Assembly (NCBI RefSeq): GCF_040049275.1
Contig: NZ_JBDZDT010000006.1
Coordinates: 62,001 to 126,000, forward strand
Direction: 5' to 3'
DNA length: 64,000 nucleotides
Origin: Aquabacter sp040049275
GTDB taxonomy: Bacteria > Pseudomonadota > Alphaproteobacteria > Rhizobiales > Xanthobacteraceae
Shown: positions 1 through 6,558 of the stretch, one piece after another
Layout of the letters: the number at the start of each line of letters is the position of its first letter
Position numbering within the stretch: the first letter of the stretch is position 1
Notes under the pieces: model-generated
What the model was told of the DNA's origin: nothing
Seen by the model: only the letters and a program-made list of their open reading frames with translations
The model's database searches: none
Made by a program: the position numbers and the translations under genes

Positions 1-334
1 CCCGAACGCTTTGTCCGAGAAGTAGCAGCCGCAGGAACCGGCCCCCCGATATGATCCAGTCACGAGCGTGCCGCGACTTTTACTGTGCTTAAGCTATACG
101 CCGATTGCCGCCTATTGTCAGCTGACTTCTCCCTTCCGCAAGTGACGCGGCGCGGAGCCCTAGGCCGTCGGGCGCGGCACATCCGCCTTGTGCTTGACGG
201 CGGGAGGCGAGAAATATGAATGTCGGTGAACTGCAGGCATAGTGTTGCTCGTGCCGGCAGCGATGTTTCCGGCGGTCCACTCCGGGCACATGCTCGAGGT
301 CCCAAGCGAGCAATAACGTTCCTCTGGATTTGAT
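1..334. other. left-edge region with no supported gene
   Basis: I see no convincing coding region here. Bases 1-54 are open on the plus strand and the first 60 bases are also open on the minus strand, so the tail or head of a neighbouring gene could lie at the edge, but neither stretch is long enough to identify. The remainder probably holds the promoter of the membrane protein that starts at 335. Confidence 0.4.
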
Positions 335-1408
335 ATGGCCGCTCCTCATCCAGATCTCGCCCGGGCCACGCTTTCCGTGCTGTTCATCGCCGGCCTTATC
401 GCCGCGAGCTTCTGGATCCTCCAGCCTTTCCTGCCGGCGATCATCTGGGCCGCGACCCTGGTGGTGGCGACATGGCCGCTGATGATCTGGGTCCAGCGCC
501 ACACCGGCAACCGCCGCACCATCGCCGTCCTGGCGATGACGACGATGCTGCTTCTTGTGCTGATCGTGCCGTTCTGGCTTGCCATCAACACCATCATCGC
601 CAACACCGAAGCGATCACCGAACTGGCGCGCGCCGCCCTTTCCCTGCGCATTCCGCCCCCGCCGTCCTGGATGGGGGAGATCCCGCTGGTCGGAGAGAGC
701 ATCGTCGACATGTGGGGTCAGTTCACCGCGGCCGGCATCATGGACCTGACGCCGAAGCTCACGCCCTATATCGGGACTTTCACCCAGGGGCTCGCCTCCA
801 CCGCCGGCAATATCGGCTGGATGTTCGTGCAGTTCCTGCTCACCACCGCCATCGCCGCCGGCATGTATGCCGCGGGCGAGCAGGCCTCGGCCGCCTCGTT
901 GCGCTTCGGGCGCCGTCTCGGCGGCGAGCGGGGGGAGATGGCGGTCCGCCTTGCCGCCCAGGCCATCCGCGGGGTCGCCCTCGGCGTGGTGGTGACCGCG
1001 CTCGCGCAGGGCATGGTGGGCGGTATCGGCCTCGCCGTCGTCGGCGTCCCCTTCGCGCCCGTTCTCACCGCGCTCATGTTCGTCATGTGCCTTATTCAGA
1101 TCGGCCCCACCCTGGTGCTGATCCCGGCGGTGGGATGGCTGTATTATGCGGGGGAGAACGTCTCGGCCACGGTGCTGCTGGGCTTCACCATCGTCGCGGT
1201 CACCATGGACAACGTCCTGCGCCCGATCCTGATACGCGCGGGCGCGGATCTGCCGCTGCTTCTGATCCTCGCCGGCGTCATCGGCGGCCTCATCGCGTTC
1301 GGCATCCTCGGCATCTTCCTCGGGCCCACCGTGTTGGCCATCGCCTACACGCTGGTGAATGCCTGGATGGCGGAGGGAGACGAGCCAATCCCTCCCGCGA
1401 CGCAGTGA
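335..1408 (+). CDS. AI-2E family transporter (PerM/YdiK type)
   Basis: A 357-residue polytopic inner-membrane protein. Two hydrophobic segments near residues 12-55, a third near 62-85, a long amphipathic middle, and a cluster of hydrophobic segments from about residue 160 to the end match the AI-2E exporter family (PF01594), which usually has eight membrane segments and about 350 residues. The family includes autoinducer-2 exporters, but also permeases of unrelated or unknown function, so the substrate cannot be assigned. It stands alone: the next gene runs towards it. The ATG at 335 is taken because the hydrophobic N-terminus starts right after it. Confidence 0.85.
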   Translation: MAAPHPDLARATLSVLFIAGLIAASFWILQPFLPAIIWAATLVVATWPLMIWVQRHTGNRRTIAVLAMTTMLLLVLIVPFWLAINTIIANTEAITELARAALSLRIPPPPSWMGEIPLVGESIVDMWGQFTAAGIMDLTPKLTPYIGTFTQGLASTAGNIGWMFVQFLLTTAIAAGMYAAGEQASAASLRFGRRLGGERGEMAVRLAAQAIRGVALGVVVTALAQGMVGGIGLAVVGVPFAPVLTALMFVMCLIQIGPTLVLIPAVGWLYYAGENVSATVLLGFTIVAVTMDNVLRPILIRAGADLPLLLILAGVIGGLIAFGILGIFLGPTVLAIAYTLVNAWMAEGDEPIPPATQ

Positions 1409-1426
1409 TGGGCGCCGGCAGTCTCC

Positions 1427-2110
1427 TCAGCGGATCGGAAAATCGAAATAGGTGTCCGGGAACGGCTCGTTCTTCAAGGTGAAGTGCCACCACTCCTTGT
1501 CGAATCCCTTGAAGCCGTTTCGCTCCATCAGCCCGGCGAGCATCCGGCGGTTGGCGCGCTGTTCCGGGGTGACGTCCGGCGCAGAGGGCCAGGAGCGTGG
1601 GCCGAACAGGTCGAACGGCGTCCCCATGTCCAGCTGCCGTCCGCTCGCGGCGTTCACCAGCGTGAGATCGAGCGTGGAGCCGCGGGAATGGCCGGAGTGC
1701 TCGGCGATATAGCCTTCCGCGAAGAGGTCCCGTTTCTCCACGTCCGGATAATAGGCCAGCTTCGTCTTCTCGTCGGAGAGGTCCGCCGCCCAGCGCGCGA
1801 AATGCGCCACCGCGCGCGCCGGCCGGTAGCAATCGAATATGAGCAGGCGCAGCGCATTCCTGGCGGCTTCCTCCGCCACCGCCCGCAGGGCCTGCGCGGC
1901 CGGCAAGGTGAGGAAGCAGCGGTGCGCCTCATAGCCGTCGACGCGCGCGCCTACGAAATTGTCGGTGGTGAAATAGCGCACGTCGAACTGCGCATCGGGC
2001 ACCACCTGCGCCACGTCCACGAAGGCCGAGGGAATCTCGCTGAGAGTAGGCGTCGGGGAAAGGCTCGCCAGCCCCACGGCAAAGGCCGCACCCGCGGTCT
2101 GACGGTCCAT
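1427..2110 (-). CDS. D-alanyl-D-alanine dipeptidase, VanX/DdpX-like (M15D)
   Basis: A 227-residue zinc peptidase predicted to hydrolyse D-Ala-D-Ala, a product of peptidoglycan turnover. The family signature is visible: the zinc-binding SGHSRGSTLDL segment around residues 134-144 (SxHxxGxxxD) and the EWWHF segment near residue 210 that carries the catalytic Glu and third His. The arginine of the FDCYRPARA segment (about residues 92-100) matches the transition-state Arg of VanX. Nothing here suggests vancomycin resistance: there is no vanH, vanA or vanRS nearby, so recycling of cell-wall dipeptide is the likelier role. A purine-rich RBS lies just upstream of the ATG. The N-terminus is only weakly hydrophobic, so export is uncertain. 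Confidence 0.85.
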   Translation of the reverse strand: MDRQTAGAAFAVGLASLSPTPTLSEIPSAFVDVAQVVPDAQFDVRYFTTDNFVGARVDGYEAHRCFLTLPAAQALRAVAEEAARNALRLLIFDCYRPARAVAHFARWAADLSDEKTKLAYYPDVEKRDLFAEGYIAEHSGHSRGSTLDLTLVNAASGRQLDMGTPFDLFGPRSWPSAPDVTPEQRANRRMLAGLMERNGFKGFDKEWWHFTLKNEPFPDTYFDFPIR

Positions 2111-2149
2111 CCAGATCCCCCCGAAACGATTCGCCGGCGCGGCGCGCCG

Positions 2150-2440
2150 TCAGCCCATCCAAAGGTCCGACCGGAAAGCGGCGGAGACCTGCAGGGGATC
2201 GTGCCGGCCGGGTACGGGATCGTCAACGGGCTCGGGGTCGGGATAGGGATCGCGCCGCGGTTCGCGGGAGGGGTCGCCTTCGGGCGGCGGGGGAAGATCC
2301 GGGCCGGGGTCCGGCACGTCATCGGGGTCTTCGACAGGATCCGGCGGCAGCACGGGCGGCTCCGGAGGTCGGGTCGGGTCGGTGCCTGGGAATGGACCGG
2401 CAGTCCTCTGCTGCACGAGACGCGACACGCTGCGGGCCAT
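2150..2440 (-). CDS. small proline- and aspartate-rich protein of unknown function
   Basis: I do not recognise this 96-residue protein. About 28 residues are proline and the middle (residues 18-75) is a run of PDP/PEP/DPDD-like units with almost no hydrophobic residues, so it should be acidic, extended and unstructured. The last 20 residues (GRHDPLQVSAAFRSDLW) are the only part that could fold. The frame stays open upstream to about 2713, but that region is occupied by the candidate small RNA and its terminator, so the ATG at 2440 is preferred. It is leftward, 39 bases upstream of the VanX-like gene, and may be cotranscribed with it. No signal peptide is visible. Confidence 0.5.
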   Translation of the reverse strand: MARSVSRLVQQRTAGPFPGTDPTRPPEPPVLPPDPVEDPDDVPDPGPDLPPPPEGDPSREPRRDPYPDPEPVDDPVPGRHDPLQVSAAFRSDLWMG

Positions 2441-2567
2441 GGTCAATTTCCCCGGATCTGCAATCCAAGGGAACGCCGGAACTACTGCCTTGTTCCCAAG
2501 CACAGTTTGCTGCGCCGCGAAAACAGCGGCCCCGCCGAAGTCATCGGCTACGGTGGAGGTGCCGCAC

Positions 2568-2602
2568 AAAAGAAAAATGCCGGACCTCTTGCGAGGCCCG
2601 GC
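2568..2602 (-). terminator. intrinsic terminator of the candidate small RNA
   Basis: A ten-pair GC-rich hairpin with one G-U pair and a GCAA tetraloop is followed on the minus strand by ATTTTTCTTTTG. It lies 190 bases beyond the stop of the LysR gene, further than a simple gene terminator would be expected. Confidence 0.85.
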
Positions 2603-2700
2603 AAGTATCGCCGCAGAGCGGCGAACCTTCCAGAGGGGAACAGCTGCTGCACCGCACAAGGTGCAAGCAGTGCAAGGAGAAGATGCCCCCTCTTTGGGCA
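2570..2700 (-). ncRNA. candidate AbcR-like (alpha-r15) trans-acting small RNA
   Basis: Read on the minus strand, this gap between the LysR gene and the proline-rich gene folds into three clear stem-loops. Stem 1 (2644-2670) pairs CTGCT(T)GCACC with GGTGCAGCAG, ten pairs with one bulge. Stem 2 (2609-2623) is CGCCGC-TCT-GCGGCG. Stem 3 (2579-2602) pairs GCCGGGCCTC with GAGGTCCGGC around a GCAA loop and runs into ATTTTTCTTTTG, a textbook intrinsic terminator. Pyrimidine-rich single strands lie before stem 1 (CTTCTCCTTGC) and between stems 1 and 2 (TTCCCCTCTGG), suitable for masking Shine-Dalgarno sequences. AbcR RNAs of rhizobia and Brucella have this three-hairpin form, and in Sinorhizobium and Agrobacterium they lie beside the same LysR gene. 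The 5' end is a guess, 2690-2700. Confidence 0.6.
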
Positions 2701-2724
2701 GAATGCAATGCAAGGTGACCGCAT

Positions 2725-2742
2725 GTCAGGCATGTGCCTGAC
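2725..2742. promoter_or_regulatory. 18-bp palindrome upstream of the candidate small RNA
   Basis: GTCAGGCA-CA-TGCCTGAC (minus-strand reading) is a perfect dyad with 8-bp arms. It is not followed by a T run, so it is not a terminator. It sits 25-35 bases upstream of the presumed start of the small RNA, where a transcription-factor site would be expected. The adjacent LsrB/VtlR-like regulator is the obvious candidate binder, although the spacing is not a standard T-N11-A LysR box. Confidence 0.45.
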
Positions 2743-2792
2743 GCTTAGCTCCTCCGCGCAACCGCGCGGAATTGCTCGGAAATCGTCATATT

Positions 2793-3683
2793 TCAGTAAT
2801 TCCAGCGTTGAGCCTTGGAGATCAGGAAGTCTCGGAACACCTGAATTCGGGCCACCGAGCGCATTTCCTGGGCATAGGTGAAATATGCCTCCAGCTGAGG
2901 CGTTTCGCGGTCGGTGAAAAGCTGCACCAGCGAGGTGGCGTCGTCGGTGAGATAGTCGGGCAGCGTGCCGATGCCGACACCCCGCTCCACCGCGCGCCGG
3001 AGGCCGAGCACGCTGTTCACTTCGAACGCCGGCACGCGCGGGGCGCCGCCGTCGCGGCCCGCATGCTCCAGCCAGTTCAGGCCCTGGAAATAGCTCGGGA
3101 TCGGCCCGCCCAAGAGCAGGATGCGGTGCTTGTCCAACTCGTCCAGCGTCCGGGGATGGCCATGGCGCTTGATGTAGTCAGCCGAGGCGTAAGCGTGGAA
3201 ATGCACGGTGAAGAGCTTGCGCTGCACTAGATCCGGCTGCACCGGCTGGCGCATGCGGATGGCAACGTCCGCCTCGCGCATGGCAAGGTCCAGCTCCTCG
3301 TCCGTGAGGATGAGCTGGATGCGGATGTCGGGATAAAGCTCCACGAACTCGCCCACCCGCGCGGTCAGCCAATGGGTGCCGAGGCCCATTGTGGTGGTCA
3401 CCCGCAGTTCGCCATTGGGCTTCTCGCGGCTGTCGGTGAGCTGGGCGCGCGCCGATTCCAGCTTCAGGAACACCTCATGGGCGGTGCGATAGAGCAGCTC
3501 GCCCTGCTCGGTGAGGATGAGGCCGCGCGCATGGCGGTGGAACAGGGGAACCTTCAGCTCCTGCTCCAGCGCCGAGACCTGCCGGCTCACGGCGGACTGG
3601 GAGAGGCCCAGCGTTTCACCGGCATGGGTGAAGGACCCTGCCTCTGCCGCGACGTGGAAAACCTTAAGTTTATCCCAATCCAT
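2793..3683 (-). CDS. lsrB: LysR-family regulator, LsrB/VtlR-like
   Basis: A 296-residue LysR-type transcription factor: winged helix-turn-helix at residues 3-62 (with SFTHAGETLGLSQSAVSRQVSALEQEL) followed by a substrate-binding-like effector domain from about residue 90. The sequence closely follows what I remember of Sinorhizobium LsrB and Brucella/Agrobacterium VtlR, and the neighbour trxB is the neighbour of those genes too. VtlR activates AbcR-type small RNAs; LsrB is linked to oxidative stress, glutathione and envelope functions. The protein contains no cysteine at all, although redox-active cysteines have been reported for S. meliloti LsrB. The 84-base spacing from trxB, which is upstream on the same strand, allows cotranscription. 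Confidence 0.85.
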   Translation of the reverse strand: MDWDKLKVFHVAAEAGSFTHAGETLGLSQSAVSRQVSALEQELKVPLFHRHARGLILTEQGELLYRTAHEVFLKLESARAQLTDSREKPNGELRVTTTMGLGTHWLTARVGEFVELYPDIRIQLILTDEELDLAMREADVAIRMRQPVQPDLVQRKLFTVHFHAYASADYIKRHGHPRTLDELDKHRILLLGGPIPSYFQGLNWLEHAGRDGGAPRVPAFEVNSVLGLRRAVERGVGIGTLPDYLTDDATSLVQLFTDRETPQLEAYFTYAQEMRSVARIQVFRDFLISKAQRWNY

Positions 3684-3767
3684 TCTGCCCGCCCCCGGAA
3701 GGGACGCGCCGCGTGGCGCTCCCGTTTGTTCTCGTTGAACCGGAGCCGGACATCCCGGCCCTGCAAA

Positions 3768-4727
3768 TCACTCCGCCGCCACGGACGTCTCGTTGAGCGC
3801 CAGGAAGCGCTCGGCCTCCAAGGCGGCCATGCAGCCGCGCCCGGCGGCAGTGACCGCCTGGCGGTAGATATCGTCCGCGACATCGCCGGCCGCGAACAGG
3901 CCCGCGACCGAGGTCGCCGTGGAATCCGGCTCGGTCCAGACATAGCCGTTGGGCTTCAGCCGCACTTGTCCTTCCACCAGGGAGGTGGCCGGAGCGTGGC
4001 CGATGGCGACGAAGAAGCCATCGGCCGGAATCAGGGTCTCGATGCCGGTGCGCACGTCGCGCAGCTTCACCCCGGTGACGCGTGTCGGTTCATCGGCGCC
4101 CACCACCTCGGCCACTTCCGCGTTCCACACCACATTCACCTTGGGATGGGCGAAGAGGCGGTCCTGCAGGATGCGTTCCGCGCGCAGCTTGTCGCGGCGA
4201 TGCACCAGGGTGACCTTGGAGGCGAAATTGGTGAGGAAGAGGGCCTCCTCGACGGCGGTATTGCCGCCACCCGCCACCACGACCTGCTTGCCGCGATAGA
4301 AGAAGCCATCGCAGGTGGCGCAGGCGGAGACGCCGAAGCCGCGATAGACCTCCTCGGAGGGCAGTTCGAGCCAGCGCGCCTGTGCGCCGGTCGCCAGAAT
4401 CACGGTGTCGGCGAGATAGACCTCGCCGCTGTCGGTCACCAGCCGGAACGGCCGGTGCGAAGCATCAAGGCTCGACACATGGTCGGTGATGATGCGCGTG
4501 CCCACATGGGCGGCCTGGGCGCGCATCTGCTCCATCAGCCAGGGTCCCTGGATGACGTCGGCAAAGCCGGGATAATTCTCGACATCGGTGGTGATGGTGA
4601 GCTGGCCGCCGGGCTGGATGCCCTCGAACAACACCGGCTCAAGCATGGCGCGAGCCGCATAGATGGCGGCCGTATATCCGGCCGGACCCGACCCGATGAT
4701 GACGACCTTGGCATGGTGGGCAGTCAT
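3768..4727 (-). CDS. trxB: thioredoxin-disulfide reductase
   Basis: A 319-residue cytosolic flavoprotein that reduces thioredoxin with NADPH. The N-terminal FAD motif GSGPAGYTAAIYAAR lies at residues 12-26, the redox-active CATC at 136-139, the NADPH-binding GGGNTAVEEA at about 153-162, and the C-terminal FAD motif (GLFAAGDVAD) near residue 280. Length and domain order are normal for low-molecular-weight TrxB. It is transcribed towards the LsrB-like gene and is divergent from the Lrp-type regulator, sharing the 240-base region 4728-4967. Confidence 0.97.
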   Translation of the reverse strand: MTAHHAKVVIIGSGPAGYTAAIYAARAMLEPVLFEGIQPGGQLTITTDVENYPGFADVIQGPWLMEQMRAQAAHVGTRIITDHVSSLDASHRPFRLVTDSGEVYLADTVILATGAQARWLELPSEEVYRGFGVSACATCDGFFYRGKQVVVAGGGNTAVEEALFLTNFASKVTLVHRRDKLRAERILQDRLFAHPKVNVVWNAEVAEVVGADEPTRVTGVKLRDVRTGIETLIPADGFFVAIGHAPATSLVEGQVRLKPNGYVWTEPDSTATSVAGLFAAGDVADDIYRQAVTAAGRGCMAALEAERFLALNETSVAAE

Positions 4728-4897
4728 GGAACCCTCAAGACAGATGGCGCATCCGGCGCCTCGGCGCGCATGGGACGGAAGCAGAATTCATACGCCTACC
4801 GTAGCGAGCCATGCGCCAATGTAGGGACTGGCGCCCCGTGTCACAAGGCAGCGCGGGCCTCGGAACGGCTTCCGGTGCGGCAATCCCCAATCCTGTG

Positions 4898-4912
4898 CGA
4901 AATAATATTTCG
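4898..4912. promoter_or_regulatory. AT-rich dyad, candidate Lrp/AsnC operator
   Basis: CGAAAT-AAT-ATTTCG is a perfect 6-bp dyad around AAT, set in otherwise GC-rich DNA 56 bases upstream of the Lrp/AsnC start codon. Size (15 bp), AT-rich centre and place fit the sites bound by Lrp-family dimers, so autoregulation or control of divergent trxB is possible. Confidence 0.4.
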
Positions 4913-4967
4913 TTGCGCCGTCCACACGCTCCACTAAGGTGCGCTCGCGCGCCTTTCGGAGATTCCC

Positions 4968-5450
4968 TTGCCCGTTCATCTCGACGCCGTGGACTGGAAA
5001 ATCCTCACCGAGCTCCAGCGCGACGGGCGGATGACCAATGTGGAGCTCTCCCGCCGCGTCGGCATCTCGGCACCGCCCTGCCTGCGGCGGGTGCGGAACC
5101 TGGAGGAGCAGGGCTTCATCCAGGGCTACCGGGCGCTGCTGGATGAGAAGCGGCTTGGCTACGACCTCATGGGTTTTGCCATGGTGCATCTCATCAGCCA
5201 GGCGGAAGCGGACCTTTCCGCCTTCCAGGAGCGCATCGACCGCTGGCCGCTGGTACGCAGCGCGTGGATGCTCTCGGGCGATGTGGACTATCTGATGCTG
5301 TGCGTGGCGCCGGACCTGCGGACCTTCCAGACCTTCGTGCTGGAAATCACCGCCACGCCGAACGTGCGCAACGTGCGCACGGCGCTGACGCTGAAACAGG
5401 CGAAGAACGCCCCCGTGGTGCCGCTGGAAGGGCCGACGCCGGAGGCGTGA
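4968..5450 (+). CDS. Lrp/AsnC-family transcriptional regulator
   Basis: A 160-residue regulator with an N-terminal winged helix (residues 5-55, including DWKILTELQRDGRMTNVELSRRVGIS) and a C-terminal RAM ligand-binding domain (about 70-145). The ligand is probably an amino acid, but which one cannot be told. The chosen start is TTG at 4968, with GGAG seven bases upstream; the family usually begins a few residues before the DxxDxKIL motif, and no ATG or GTG is better placed. It is divergent from trxB and followed by repeat DNA, so it is monocistronic. Confidence 0.88.
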   Translation: MPVHLDAVDWKILTELQRDGRMTNVELSRRVGISAPPCLRRVRNLEEQGFIQGYRALLDEKRLGYDLMGFAMVHLISQAEADLSAFQERIDRWPLVRSAWMLSGDVDYLMLCVAPDLRTFQTFVLEITATPNVRNVRTALTLKQAKNAPVVPLEGPTPEA

Positions 5451-5476
5451 GGGGTGGCGGTTCCAAGCCGCTTTCT

Positions 5477-5676
5477 CTTGTCCTGGACAAGCGACGGCGC
5501 AGCCGGAGCGTAGATCCGGGACCCAGCGCAAAAGACCGCCGAAGGCGCTTCACCCCGCCGGCGCCGCCACGCGGCGATGGCGCAAGGGCGCTGATCGCGG
5601 GTTGCCGGCTTCGCCGAAGCTTTGCGCTGGGTCCCGGATCGGCGTTCGCGCTACGCGTTCTCTTGTCCAGGACGAG
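5477..5676 (-). repeat. ~200-bp inverted-terminal repeat element, copy A1
   Basis: The element starts with CTTGTCCTGGACAAG and ends with CTTGTCCAGGAC. About 55 bp at the ends are imperfect inverted repeats containing GATCCGGGACCCAGCGCAAA on the left and its reverse complement on the right. The interior matches the copies at 34134 and 35958, but in the opposite direction. Nothing coding is visible inside, so it resembles a MITE or large BIME. Confidence 0.8.
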
Positions 5677-5699
5677 CATCGGCGCCCCAATCCTTGGAA

Positions 5700-5722
5700 A
5701 TGCCCGGGACAAGCCCGGGCAT
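5700..5722. repeat. short palindromic repeat, copy C1
   Basis: ATGCCCGGG-ACAAG-CCCGGGCAT forms a hairpin with 9-bp arms. Four more loci in the window carry related hairpins. It lies 22 bases beyond the end of the coxM-like gene and may also stop transcription. Confidence 0.7.
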
Positions 5723-5744
5723 GACGATGGTGAGAGCCGAGACC

Positions 5745-6545
5745 CTACCCCGCCGCCGCTTCCACCGCCCGCTTCGCCATCACCTTGGCGAGCTGCGCCC
5801 GGTAGGCCGCATTGCTATGCAGGTCGCTCATGAGGTTGCCCTCATCAAGGGCCACGCCGTCGAGCGCAGCCGGCGTGAAGGAGGAGGCCAGCGCCGCCTC
5901 CGCCGCGCTCCAGCGGAAGACACCTTCCTGCCCGACGCCCGTCACCGCCACACGAACGCCGCCCACCGTCCGGGCGACAAACACGCCGGCCATGGCATAG
6001 CGCGAGGCGGGGTTGCGGAACTTGCGATAGGCGGCGCGCTCGGGCTTGGGAAATTCCACGCCCAGGATCACCTCGTCCTCACCCAAAGCCGTCTCGAACA
6101 GGCCGGTGAAGAAATCCTCGGCCGCGATGCGCCGGGCATTGGTGACGATGGTCGCGCCTAGCGCGAGGGCGGCGGCCGGATAATCGGCCGTGGGGTCGTT
6201 ATTGGCGAGCGACCCGCCAATGGTGCCCCGGTTCCGCACCGCCGGATCGCCGATCATGGCGGCGAGATCCGCCAAAGCGGGAATCAGGGCGCGAACCACC
6301 TCCGAGGTCGCGACGCTTGCGTGCCGCGCCATGGCGCCGATCTTCACCCCCTCCCCCGCCCGCTCGATGGCGGCAAGGCCTGGAATGCGGGAGAGGTCCA
6401 CCAAAGTGCCCGGCTGGGCGAGGCGCTGCTTCAGCGTGGGCAGAAGCGTCTGGCCGCCGGCCAGGAGCTTGGGCTCCTCCAGGGAGCGCAGGAGCGAGAC
6501 CGCCTCGTCGATGGCGGAAGGACGCTGATAATCGAAGGCATACAT
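5745..6545 (-). CDS. FAD-binding subunit of a xanthine-dehydrogenase-family enzyme (CoxM-like)
   Basis: A 266-residue medium subunit of a molybdenum hydroxylase; it passes electrons from the iron-sulfur subunit to an acceptor through FAD. The FAD-binding signatures LLAGGQTLLP (about residues 31-40) and the NRGTIGGSLANNDP stretch (about 103-116) are present. The ATG at 6545 is chosen because the family begins with a MYAFDYQRP-like sequence and an upstream extension would be arginine-rich out-of-family sequence. It is the last gene of a leftward S-L-M set, 13 bases after the large subunit. Confidence 0.92.
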   Translation of the reverse strand: MYAFDYQRPSAIDEAVSLLRSLEEPKLLAGGQTLLPTLKQRLAQPGTLVDLSRIPGLAAIERAGEGVKIGAMARHASVATSEVVRALIPALADLAAMIGDPAVRNRGTIGGSLANNDPTADYPAAALALGATIVTNARRIAAEDFFTGLFETALGEDEVILGVEFPKPERAAYRKFRNPASRYAMAGVFVARTVGGVRVAVTGVGQEGVFRWSAAEAALASSFTPAALDGVALDEGNLMSDLHSNAAYRAQLAKVMAKRAVEAAAG

Positions 6546-6558
6546 GGGATGTCTCCCC

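Noticed and set aside
1..60. Partial gene at the left edge
   Set aside because: Fewer than 20 codons are open on either strand and no motif can be recognised.
1427..2110. Vancomycin resistance gene vanX
   Set aside because: No vanH, vanA or vanRS nearby, and Gram-negative bacteria carry such dipeptidases for cell-wall recycling.
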